NCBI GenBank assembly: GCA_963844255.1
Contig: CAWJNP010000002.1
Coordinates: 1 to 64,000, forward strand
DNA length: 64,000 bases
Source of the DNA: SZAS-79 sp963844255
Lineage (GTDB): Bacteria; Pseudomonadota; Gammaproteobacteria; Burkholderiales; SG8-39
Direction of reading: 5' to 3'
Part shown: positions 17,367-25,185 of the stretch, in pieces
Layout of the letters: each line of letters starts with the position of its first letter
How positions within the stretch are numbered: the first letter of the stretch is position 1
Program-made: the position numbers and the translations under genes
Notes under the pieces: model-generated
Told to the model about the DNA's origin: nothing
Databases searched by the model: none
The model's input: the letters and a program-made list of their open reading frames with translations, nothing else

Positions 17367-18886
17367 GTGACCAAAGCACGTCGGCGCAATTGCAGGCAGA
17401 GGTGGAAGAGCTGCGTGCGCGTCTGGAGCGCGCCGAAAGCGCGCGGTTTGAATCGCCCGACGAGGCGGCGCTGGCGCGCAAGGCGCTGCTCGGCGTGCTC
17501 GAGGACGAGCAACTGGCAAACGACGAGCGCAACGCGGCTCGCAAGCGGCTGGACGGGATCATGCACAGCATCGACCAGGTGGTCTGGTCGGTCGATGCGC
17601 ATACGGATCAGGTTCTTTACCTCAACCGCGCGGCAGAGGTCGTCTACGGCCGTCCGGTGCACGCTTTTTTCGAAACGCCGCGGCTGTGCCTGGAGGCTGC
17701 GTTGCCCGAGGACCGTGCGATTCTCGAGGCGATGTATGCGCAGGCGCGCGCGCAGGGCCGCGCAAAAGCAGAATACCGGATCGTCCGTCCGGGCGGCGAG
17801 GTGCGCTGGGTTCGCGACAGCGCCACGCTGATGCGCGACGAAGCGGGCCGCCCGGTGCGCCTCGACGGCGTGGTCTCCGACATCACCGAGAGCAAGCAGG
17901 CGGCGCAGGCACTGGCCGAATCGGAGCAGCAGTTCCGCGGCATCGTCGAGCAGTCGATCGCCGGCCTGGCCATCGTGCAGGATGGGAAGCTCGTCTACGT
18001 GAACAGGCGCTGCGCCCAGATCCTGGGGTACGCGTCGGCCGATGAGGTTGTCGGTCTGGATCCGCTGTCTCTGATCCCCGAGTCCGACCGGGCGCGCGTC
18101 GCGCAGGGGTTGCGCGAGGAGTGGCGCGGCGCCGACAGCATCAAGGGTTCGACACCGGTGCTGCGCAAGGATGGGGTGCTGATCGAGATTGGCGCGCACG
18201 CCACGCGCTCGACCTATCATGGCCGTCCGGCGATCATCAGCCTGGTGCAGGACATCTCGGAGAAAGCGCGCGCCGATGCGCAGATCCAGCGGTACACCGA
18301 ACAGCTGCAGTCGGCGTTCATGCGCACGGTCGAGGTCGCGATGAACCTCTCAGAATTGCGCGACCCGTATACGGCCGGCCACGAACGGCGGGTGGCGGAA
18401 ATTGCCGTGGCGATCGGCGCCGAGATGGGTTTCGATGCGCAGCGCCAGGAAGGCTTGCGCGTCGCGGGTTACCTGCACGACGTGGGCAAGATTTCCATCC
18501 CCGCCGAACTCCTCTCCAAGCCGGGCAGGCTGAGCCCGGTCGAGTTTTCGCTGATCAAGGGGCATCCGGAGCAGGGCTTCGAGGTTCTGAAGAACGTCGA
18601 GTTTCCCTGGCCGGTGGCGCAGGTGGCGCTGCAGCACCATGAACGGGTCGACGGCAGCGGCTATCCGGCGGGCCTCAAAGGAGATGACATCCTCCTCGAG
18701 GCACGCATCATGGCCGTGGCCGACGTGATGGAGGCGATGTCCTCGCACCGGCCGTATCGCGCCGGCCTGGGTATCGAGAATACGCTTGCCGAAATCGAAC
18801 GCGGGCGTGGCACGGCTTACGATGCCGGCGTCGCCGACGCCTGCCTGCGCTTGTTCCGCGAAAAACATTTCACCATCCCAGCCTGA
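17363..18886 (+). CDS. PAS-PAS-HD-GYP protein, probable cyclic-di-GMP phosphodiesterase
   Basis: A 507-residue cytosolic protein starting at GTG 17363, overlapping the sensor's stop by 4 bases. A short N-terminal coiled coil (residues 5-60) is followed by two PAS domains (about 65-175, ending VVSDITESKQ, and 190-305, ending LVQDISEKAR) and an HD-GYP domain (about 315-505). The catalytic residues are present: H372-D373 in YLHDVGKISIP, then LIKGHPEQG, ALQHHERVDGSGYP and IMAVADVMEAM. HD-GYP enzymes hydrolyse c-di-GMP to pGpG or GMP with a di- or tri-iron centre. The diguanylate cyclase-hemerythrin gene follows 16 bases later, so synthesis and breakdown are encoded together. Confidence 0.9.
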   Translation: MSDQSTSAQLQAEVEELRARLERAESARFESPDEAALARKALLGVLEDEQLANDERNAARKRLDGIMHSIDQVVWSVDAHTDQVLYLNRAAEVVYGRPVHAFFETPRLCLEAALPEDRAILEAMYAQARAQGRAKAEYRIVRPGGEVRWVRDSATLMRDEAGRPVRLDGVVSDITESKQAAQALAESEQQFRGIVEQSIAGLAIVQDGKLVYVNRRCAQILGYASADEVVGLDPLSLIPESDRARVAQGLREEWRGADSIKGSTPVLRKDGVLIEIGAHATRSTYHGRPAIISLVQDISEKARADAQIQRYTEQLQSAFMRTVEVAMNLSELRDPYTAGHERRVAEIAVAIGAEMGFDAQRQEGLRVAGYLHDVGKISIPAELLSKPGRLSPVEFSLIKGHPEQGFEVLKNVEFPWPVAQVALQHHERVDGSGYPAGLKGDDILLEARIMAVADVMEAMSSHRPYRAGLGIENTLAEIERGRGTAYDAGVADACLRLFREKHFTIPA

Positions 18887-18902
18887 ACCGGAGACCCACT
18901 CG

Positions 18903-20192
18903 ATGTCCGCGATTTCACCCGACGCCGGTACGCTGGCCAACCTAGACGTGCTGGAAGCGTTCATGGAGTTTCCCGCGCCGCTGGCCCTGCTCGATGCGGA
19001 GGGCAAGGCGGAACTGGTCAATGCCCGGTTCCTCGCATGCTTTTCGGACGGCGAACTGGATTCGGCCGCGCTGCAGGCGATGGCGCGCAACCCTGACGGG
19101 GCTTGGCGCGCCGTGCACCTCTTCGAGGGCGAAGAAAACAAGCGCGAAGTGCGCGCCCGCGCGGTTCGCACGACGCACAGGGTTCTCCTGATCGTCGAGG
19201 AAACCGAGGGCGCGGCGCACGGTACCCCGCTCGATGCGCTGCATGCGCGCATCGTGGAACTCGAAAGCATAGCCGCGACCGACCACCTGACCGGGGCGTG
19301 GAACCGCGCGCACCTCGATCGCGTGATCGAAACCGAACTTGAGCGCAGCCGCGCGAGCCGGCAGCCGCTGACCCTGATCCTGTTCGACATCGACCACTTC
19401 AAGCGCATCAACGACACCTTTGGCCATGCGACCGGCGACAGCGTGCTCGTGGAGCTGGTGCAACTGGTGCGCAGCCGCACCCGCGCCTCCGATCTGCTGT
19501 TTCGCTGGGGCGGCGAGGAATTCGTCGTCCTGGTCGCCGGTGCGGGTTACCGGCGGGCCGAAGCCATTGCGGAGGGCCTGCGCAAGGCCGTGGCGGAAAA
19601 CGATTTCGAAGGCGCGGGCAAAGTGACCGTAAGCCTTGGGGTGGCCGAGCACATGGGCGCAGAGGACGCGCAGGCGTGGTTTCGCCGCCTGGATGCCGCG
19701 CTCTACGAAGCCAAGGAGGGCGGGCGCAACCGGGTGGTGGTGGCGCGCAGCGGAAATTCCGACGCCTGGGCGGCCGAAGGCGGAGGCTCGGCCCTGCACC
19801 TGATCTGGCAGGAAGGATACGAATGCGGTGATCCCACGATTGATGAGGAGCACCGCGAACTTTTCAGGTTGGCCAATCGGCTGATCGACGCGTCGGTGCA
19901 GCAGGATGCGCCGGACGGGATAGGAACCTCGCTGGACGCCCTGCTCACGCATGTGCAGCAGCACTTTGCCGACGAAGAGGCGATCCTCGAGCGCCTGAAT
20001 TACGACCATCTCACAGAGCATCGCCGGGCCCACGCGGGGCTGCTCAAACGCGCGCGGGCGCTGAAGGCGCGTGTCGATGCCGGCAAGGCGCACCTCGGTG
20101 CAGTGGTCGAATTCCTCGCGCAGGACGTCGTCGCGCGTCACCTGATCGCGGCGGATCGCGCGTTCTTTCCGCTGTTTTCGAAGCCGCTCTAG
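18903..20192 (+). CDS. Diguanylate cyclase fused to a C-terminal bacteriohemerythrin domain
   Basis: A 429-residue protein. An N-terminal PAS-like region (about 10-110) precedes a GGDEF domain with DIDHFKRINDTFGHATGD and the active site GGEEF from residue 203. An RASD inhibitory site lies five residues before it, so product inhibition is expected. Residues about 295-425 form a hemerythrin with every iron ligand visible: IDEEHREL, HVQQHFADEE, EHRRAHAGLL and RHLIAADRAF. Hemerythrin binds O2 at a di-iron site, so c-di-GMP synthesis here is probably tuned by oxygen or redox state, as shown for a Vibrio DGC-hemerythrin protein. Its stop shares the sequence CTAG with the stop of the convergent cyclase gene. 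Confidence 0.92.
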   Translation: MSAISPDAGTLANLDVLEAFMEFPAPLALLDAEGKAELVNARFLACFSDGELDSAALQAMARNPDGAWRAVHLFEGEENKREVRARAVRTTHRVLLIVEETEGAAHGTPLDALHARIVELESIAATDHLTGAWNRAHLDRVIETELERSRASRQPLTLILFDIDHFKRINDTFGHATGDSVLVELVQLVRSRTRASDLLFRWGGEEFVVLVAGAGYRRAEAIAEGLRKAVAENDFEGAGKVTVSLGVAEHMGAEDAQAWFRRLDAALYEAKEGGRNRVVVARSGNSDAWAAEGGGSALHLIWQEGYECGDPTIDEEHRELFRLANRLIDASVQQDAPDGIGTSLDALLTHVQQHFADEEAILERLNYDHLTEHRRAHAGLLKRARALKARVDAGKAHLGAVVEFLAQDVVARHLIAADRAFFPLFSKPL

Positions 20193-21145
20193 ATTTCGGT
20201 CCCCGGGGCTGCGGCCACGACCCGGTTGCGCCCGGCTTGCTTCGCTGCGTAAACCGCCTTGTCGGCACGTGCGACCAGGGCGGCGGTGTCCTCGCCATCG
20301 ACCAGCTCCGCGACGCCAAAGCTCGCCGTGATGGCTTCCGGAAGCGGCGCAATGATTTCCGAGGTCAGCGCGGCCCGTATCCGCTCGGCCGTCGCCACGC
20401 CCTCGGCGAGCGTGGTATGCGGCATCAGCAGGACGAACTCCTCGCCTCCATAGCGCGTAAGGATGTCGGTCGGACGGATCTGTTCGCGCATCAGCGCCGC
20501 GAACCGTGCCAGCACCGTATCTCCTGCCGCATGGCCGTGACGGTCGTTCACCTGCTTGAACAGATCGAGGTCGGCCATGAAGGCGCACAGGGGCTGCCCG
20601 GTACGCCGTGCCCGGCTGAACTCCTCCACGAGTGCCTGTTCAAGGCGCCGGCGATTCCCGGCCCCTGTCAGCAGGTCGGTGAGCGAGGCCTCGACAACAC
20701 GCGCCTCGCTTTGCCGCAACCGGATATTGGCCCGTCCCGTATCGCCTTGAGCGCGCACCGAGGTCTGAATCAATTCTAGGTAGGCGAGGTTGGCCCGCTC
20801 GAGTTCACCGACGTCGTGTTCGGCGAGCAGACGAATGCCGGAATCAAGTTTCCAGACGCGTCCGCGCAGCGTACGCGTACGTGCGTTTCGATCGCCCACG
20901 GTCAGCAATCCCTGATGCACGAGACCGGTCGCGCCGGCTGCGGCGGACGCGAGTGCGGCAAAAGCGGGCTGGATGAAGAACACCGACACCTTGGTGCCCA
21001 CAGGATCCATGCCGTCGGGGACGATCCCCGATTCGGCGAGCAGTCGATGAAAACCGGCGTTCGCTTCGAGCAACGTGCCGGACGCGTCGAACAGGGCGGC
21101 CACCACCGCGTCCAGGGATTCGAGATCGTCCGCGAAACCCTTCAA
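20189..21145 (-). CDS. Diguanylate cyclase (PAS-like N-terminus plus GGDEF), coupled to a B12-binding protein
   Basis: A 318-residue protein. A PAS-like region (about 8-120, LDAVVAALFDASGTLLEANA) and a helical linker lead to a GGDEF domain with SLTDLLTGAGNRR, DLDLFKQVNDRHGHAAGD and active site YGGEEFVLL. The motif RPTD five residues before GGEEF is an inhibitory site. No ATG fits the N-terminus; the TTG at 21145 overlaps the stop of the upstream B12-binding gene (TTGA), which points to translational coupling, and this start was chosen for that reason. The frame is open further upstream only as antisense. A long-range role in adhesion or motility is inferred from c-di-GMP. Confidence 0.85.
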   Translation of the reverse strand: MKGFADDLESLDAVVAALFDASGTLLEANAGFHRLLAESGIVPDGMDPVGTKVSVFFIQPAFAALASAAAGATGLVHQGLLTVGDRNARTRTLRGRVWKLDSGIRLLAEHDVGELERANLAYLELIQTSVRAQGDTGRANIRLRQSEARVVEASLTDLLTGAGNRRRLEQALVEEFSRARRTGQPLCAFMADLDLFKQVNDRHGHAAGDTVLARFAALMREQIRPTDILTRYGGEEFVLLMPHTTLAEGVATAERIRAALTSEIIAPLPEAITASFGVAELVDGEDTAALVARADKAVYAAKQAGRNRVVAAAPGTEI

Positions 21146-22227
21146 GCAAGGCCCCGTTCGGCGACCAGTCGCTCGCCCGCGGCGAGCGCGGCGGCGGCAT
21201 CGGTACTCCAGGCGTCGGCGCCGACCATGGCGGCAAGCCGCTCGAAGCGGTTGATCGCGAGGCCGCCGACCATGATCCGCGGGCGCGCATCGCCAAACGA
21301 CTTTGTGAGGCGGGCGACGATGTCCTTCACCACCGGCAACTGCTGGGGAAAGGACACCGACAGTCCGAGCACGTCCGGTTGCCAGGTCCCGGCGTGGGCG
21401 ACCAGCGAAGCCGTGGGGACGTTTGCGCCAAGCAGTTGTACGTCCCAGCCGCCGAGCTGGAATGCATCGGCGACCATCTGCAGCCCGACCGCATGGTTGT
21501 TGCCCTGCACGCAGGCGAGCAGCACCTTTCGGCCATTGAGCGGAGGCGTTTCCGCTTGCAGCAGCCCGCGCGTCATCGCCATGCTGGCAATTGACGTGGA
21601 CAGGTGCTCCTGCGCCACTGTCACTTCGTTGCTCTGCCATTTCTGCCCGATCCGATACAGCGCCGGCTGCACGACGTGCATTTCGGCCTCGACCAGGCCG
21701 TTCCCGCGTTCCAGGGCTGCATCGAGTGTTTCGAGAGCGCCGCGGTGGTTCCCCTTCAGCAGGTGTGCCTCGAATGCAAAACACTCCGGCCAGGCGTCGG
21801 GAGCGTTGGGCTCGGGCGCAGTAGCGAGTGGCGTGGAGGCCTCGAACGCCGAGCGCGCGGCGCGCAATGCCGCTGCGACAATGCCTGCATCTGGCGGCGC
21901 CATCTGCGCCGTAAAGAACTCTGCGAGCCATTCGAGGGACAGCCCTACATGCTCGACGGGAATGTCGCGTGCGGCAAGTACGCTCGCCAGCCAGCGCAGG
22001 TAGTCGAGCATCGGCGCGAGCTCGCCGAACTCGAGCACCGGCTGGAGAAACTCCAGGTGATACCCGAGGTCTTCACGACACGCATCGCGACCCGCCTGGC
22101 CGAAGCGCGCGTAAATCGTGCCGGCCTCGGCATAAAAGCGCTGCGTGACGGCGTCGATCGCTGCCGGGCGCAGCGCGCGACAGCGGGCCAGTCCGGGAGC
22201 ATCGAGTCGTTGAAGTTCGTTCTGCAT
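21142..22227 (-). CDS. Cobalamin (B12)-binding domain protein
   Basis: A 361-residue protein. The C-terminal half is a B12-binding module as in CarH and methionine synthase: helical cap EAEMHVVQPALYRIGQKWQ plus EVTVAQEHLSTS (about 180-225), then a Rossmann domain with VLLACVQGNNHAVGLQM (about 232-250), LLGANVPTASLV, LGLSVSF and IMVGGLA. The base-off motif DxHxxG reads NxHxxG, so histidine ligation to cobalt is kept but its aspartate partner is replaced. The N-terminal 150 residues are helical with no recognised fold. There is no DNA-binding domain. It is joined by a 4-base overlap to a diguanylate cyclase, so it may report B12 state or light to c-di-GMP. Confidence 0.82.
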   Translation of the reverse strand: MQNELQRLDAPGLARCRALRPAAIDAVTQRFYAEAGTIYARFGQAGRDACREDLGYHLEFLQPVLEFGELAPMLDYLRWLASVLAARDIPVEHVGLSLEWLAEFFTAQMAPPDAGIVAAALRAARSAFEASTPLATAPEPNAPDAWPECFAFEAHLLKGNHRGALETLDAALERGNGLVEAEMHVVQPALYRIGQKWQSNEVTVAQEHLSTSIASMAMTRGLLQAETPPLNGRKVLLACVQGNNHAVGLQMVADAFQLGGWDVQLLGANVPTASLVAHAGTWQPDVLGLSVSFPQQLPVVKDIVARLTKSFGDARPRIMVGGLAINRFERLAAMVGADAWSTDAAAALAAGERLVAERGLA

Positions 22228-22234
22228 GCGTGGC

Positions 22235-22555
22235 CTATTTGGCGAACACGTCAAACAGCCGGATTTCAGTGCTGCCCGGCACCAGCTTGAGCCCCTTCGG
22301 GATGGCGGCATGTGAAGCATGGTAGGTATGCCCCCGGTGCCATGTCTGGTAGCTCGCCTCGTCGGTCCAGTGCGTGACCAGCCAGATCTCCGAGGTGTCG
22401 TCGAGCGGGCTCATCACTTCCATGTGCAGGAACCCTGGTTCGCCGTCGACGAGGTGTGGCCGCGTGCGGAACGCTTCGCGCACTTCCGCTTCCATGCCGT
22501 TCCTGATCTTGAATCTGCTGAGTGCGACGAACATTGACTCGGCCGCCGGTTGCAT
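22235..22555 (-). CDS. Antibiotic biosynthesis monooxygenase (ABM/HmoA-like) domain protein
   Basis: A 106-residue protein with ATG at 22555 behind AGGGAGG. It has a single ABM ferredoxin-like fold: MFVALSRFKIRNGMEAEV, REAFRTRPHLVDGEPGFLHME, SEIWLVTHWTDEASYQTWHR. Such proteins are small dimers; some degrade haem (IsdG, HmoA), others oxidise quinone precursors. The Asn-Trp-His set of IsdG cannot be confirmed here, so haem breakdown is only a possibility. It precedes the B12-binding gene by 7 bases on the same strand and may be the first gene of that operon. Confidence 0.75.
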   Translation of the reverse strand: MQPAAESMFVALSRFKIRNGMEAEVREAFRTRPHLVDGEPGFLHMEVMSPLDDTSEIWLVTHWTDEASYQTWHRGHTYHASHAAIPKGLKLVPGSTEIRLFDVFAK

Positions 22556-22616
22556 TCGGAAAACCTCCCTGGAGAGGGCATTTCGACTGTAGCGCATTCT
22601 ATTCGCAGTACACTCT

Positions 22617-22639
22617 TTGCATACGCCGCATATATGCAA
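22617..22639. promoter_or_regulatory. Inverted repeat in the divergent ABM / secretion-ATPase gap
   Basis: TTGCAT (22617-22622) and ATGCAA (22634-22639) form a dyad over 11 bases, enclosing a second perfect palindrome GCATATATGC (22628-22637). The local AT content is unusual for this GC-rich window. It lies 41 to 63 bases before the ATPase ATG and about 60 bases before the ABM ATG, where an operator or promoter would sit. Confidence 0.45.
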
Positions 22640-22679
22640 TTTGGTGTACGGACTGACTGACTTTTACAAAGGGCCGGAT

Positions 22680-25145
22680 ATGGCAGCGATCACGGGCATC
22701 GAATTCTCACCCTACATAGACGACGCGCGCACGCCGCGCGAGAGCGCGCCGGAAAAGTGCCTCGTCAGTTTTTTCGACCGCCCCGAAATCGAGTGCACCC
22801 TGATTGCATTTCTGCCCGAGCAGAATGCCATGACCGTGCAGGTGCGGGGTTCGAGTGCCAACGAACTGCTCGCCTTCGACGCGGTGCGCCTGGTGCGGTT
22901 TGTCGAGCCGGTCACGCTGCAGCGTTCGATGGAACACTTCCGCGCGCGTGGCATCGACGTGCGTGCCGTGCCTGAGCGCATGCCATTCAGCATCACGTTC
23001 CGGAATGCGCAGACATTTTCCGGGGAGTTGTTCGGCTACGGCGCGTCCACGGCGGGGCTCGGGCTGTATGTCTCGGAGGAGGACGGTGCCATCCTGCGCT
23101 ACTTCTTCCCCCTGGCCGGGGTCGACAGCTTCGTGGTGGGGGACCCCATCGGCAAGATGCTGCTCGAGCGCGGACAGATCAACGCCGAAAGCCTGGGCAG
23201 GGCGCTGGAGGCGCAGCAGGTATTGCGCGCACAGAAACTCGGCGACATCCTTGCCGAACAGCGCGTCATCGACCCCGATACGCTGAACGGAGCGCTGCGC
23301 GAACAGGCGAAATATCCGATGCGCCGGATAGGCGAAGTCATGGTCGAAATGGGCATCATCACGCAGGCGCAGCTCGAGCTGGCACTGGAGGAACAGAAGC
23401 AACGTCGCGACAAGCCGCTGGGCGAGATTCTTATCGGCATGGGGGTGCTCGACAAGGATTCGGTGCGCCAGGCGCTGGCGCACAAGCTCGGCATCCCGCA
23501 CATCGACCTCGCCGCGTTCCGCATCGACCCGGATGTGTTCAGGTCGGTGCCCGTGGACCTGGTCATGAAGGACAAGGTCGTCCCGCTGTACTTCCTGGAG
23601 AACGCGCTGGTGGTGGCAATGGCCAACCCGATGGATGCGCGCGCGATCCAGGCGATGGCATTCGCCACCGAGAAGAAGATCATCCCCGTGCTTGCTTCGC
23701 TGGACGACATCGAAACTGTCCTGCGCCGCGACCCCGGCAACAGCGTCGCCATCTGGGAGCACGAAAAGGCCGGCGAGAGCGTGGTCTGGGCGTCCGGCGA
23801 ATCGCACGAGAGTGGCGAGCAGGCGAAGGCCGCGGCGGAGGAACTCACCGAGCGGCTCGATGCCGAAACCGCGCTCGACGCGCCCCGGTTCGAACTGGCC
23901 GAGGAGGGCGTCAGCGAGAACGACAGCACGCTCGTCAAGCTGGTCAACAAGATCATTCTGGACGCGCATCGGGCGTCTGCCTCGGACATCCACATCGATG
24001 CGCAGCCCGGGGACGAGAACGTGCGGGTACGGTTCCGCACTGATGGCGTGCTGCAGGATTACCTCCAGGTGCCCGGGCGATTCCGGCGTGCGCTGATTTC
24101 GCGCATCAAGATCATGGCGAACCTGGACATCTCCGAGCGACGCAAGCCGCAGGATGGCAAGATCAACTTCAGGCGCTTCGGTCCGGCTGCGATCGAACTG
24201 CGCGTGGCGACGATCCCGACGCACGGCGACCTCGAGAACGCGGTGCTGCGCATCCTCGCGGGCAGCCGGCCGCTGCCGCTGGAGCAGATGAACTTTTCGG
24301 CCGATGTGCTTGGCCAGGTTCGCGTGCTGGCGCAGAAACCCTACGGCCTGCTGCTGGTCTGCGGCCCGACCGGCTCGGGCAAGACCACGACCCTGCATTC
24401 GATCCTCGGATACATCAACACGCCGGAGCGCAAGATCTGGACCGCCGAAGATCCGGTCGAGATCACGCAGCCGGGGCTGTCGCAGGTACAGGTCAACGCC
24501 AAGCAGGGCTGGACCTTCGCCGCGGCGCTGCGCGCCTTCCTGCGCGCCGATCCCGACGTCATCATGGTGGGCGAGATGCGCGACGCCGAGACCGCGCACA
24601 TGGGCATCGAGGCCTCGCTGACCGGGCACCTGGTCCTGTCGACGCTGCATACCAACAGCGCGCCCGAGGCGGTGACCCGCCTGCTCGACATGGGTCTGGA
24701 TCCGTTCAACTTCGCCGACGCGCTGCTCGGCGTGCTGGCGCAACGGCTGGTGCGGCGCCTGTGCAGCACATGCCGGAAGCCGGAGATCGCTTCGGCCGAT
24801 ACGCTCGAAGCCATGGCACGGGAGTACTGTTTGAATACCGGGCTTGAGACCGCAGTCGTGCTTGAGCGCTGGCGCAGCGAAGCCGCGGGCGCAGGCGGGA
24901 TCTCGCTGATGCGTGCGGACGGCTGTGCGGACTGCCACCAGACCGGCTATCGCAGCCGGCTGGGGCTGCACGAACTGCTGCTGGTCACGCCGGAAATCCG
25001 CCGCCTGATACGCACCCGTGCGCCTGTCTCGGAGCTGGTTGCCACGGCGCTGTCCGACGGCATGCGCACGCTGAAACAGGACGGCATCGCCAAGGTCCTG
25101 CAGGGCCATACCAGCATGGATCAGGTGCGCGCTGCCTGCGCCTGA
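22680..25145 (+). CDS. GspE/PilB/MshE-type secretion or pilus ATPase with MshEN-like N-terminal repeats
   Basis: An 821-residue protein. Residues 1-165 resemble no named domain. About 165-330 hold MshEN-type repeats (GKMLLERGQINAESL, KLGDILAEQRVIDPDTL, RRIGEVMVEMGIITQAQL, PLGEILIGMGVLDKDSV), the module by which MshE binds c-di-GMP. The ATPase core has CGPTGSGKTTTLHSI (Walker A), an Asp box TAEDPVEI, Walker B PDVIMVGEMRDAETA, a His box LSTLHTN, and a tetra-cysteine zinc site (CSTC and CADC). It powers assembly of a type IV pilus or type II system at the inner membrane. No other pilus or secretion gene lies in the window. The ATG at 22680 is preferred over 22617, which lies in the promoter dyad. 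Confidence 0.85.
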   Translation: MAAITGIEFSPYIDDARTPRESAPEKCLVSFFDRPEIECTLIAFLPEQNAMTVQVRGSSANELLAFDAVRLVRFVEPVTLQRSMEHFRARGIDVRAVPERMPFSITFRNAQTFSGELFGYGASTAGLGLYVSEEDGAILRYFFPLAGVDSFVVGDPIGKMLLERGQINAESLGRALEAQQVLRAQKLGDILAEQRVIDPDTLNGALREQAKYPMRRIGEVMVEMGIITQAQLELALEEQKQRRDKPLGEILIGMGVLDKDSVRQALAHKLGIPHIDLAAFRIDPDVFRSVPVDLVMKDKVVPLYFLENALVVAMANPMDARAIQAMAFATEKKIIPVLASLDDIETVLRRDPGNSVAIWEHEKAGESVVWASGESHESGEQAKAAAEELTERLDAETALDAPRFELAEEGVSENDSTLVKLVNKIILDAHRASASDIHIDAQPGDENVRVRFRTDGVLQDYLQVPGRFRRALISRIKIMANLDISERRKPQDGKINFRRFGPAAIELRVATIPTHGDLENAVLRILAGSRPLPLEQMNFSADVLGQVRVLAQKPYGLLLVCGPTGSGKTTTLHSILGYINTPERKIWTAEDPVEITQPGLSQVQVNAKQGWTFAAALRAFLRADPDVIMVGEMRDAETAHMGIEASLTGHLVLSTLHTNSAPEAVTRLLDMGLDPFNFADALLGVLAQRLVRRLCSTCRKPEIASADTLEAMAREYCLNTGLETAVVLERWRSEAAGAGGISLMRADGCADCHQTGYRSRLGLHELLLVTPEIRRLIRTRAPVSELVATALSDGMRTLKQDGIAKVLQGHTSMDQVRAACA

Positions 25146-25150
25146 GCCTG

Positions 25151-25176
25151 CCCGCTGCCGTGCCTGACACGGCGGG
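25151..25176. terminator. Hairpin between the ATPase and the convergent efflux operon
   Basis: CCGTG (25158-25162) pairs with CACGG (25168-25172) around the loop CCTGA, and the outer CCCG (25151-25154) with CGGG (25173-25176) across a bulge. It lies between stops at 25145 (plus) and 25186 (minus). There is no clear T tract. Confidence 0.45.
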
Positions 25177-25185
25177 AGATCGCCG

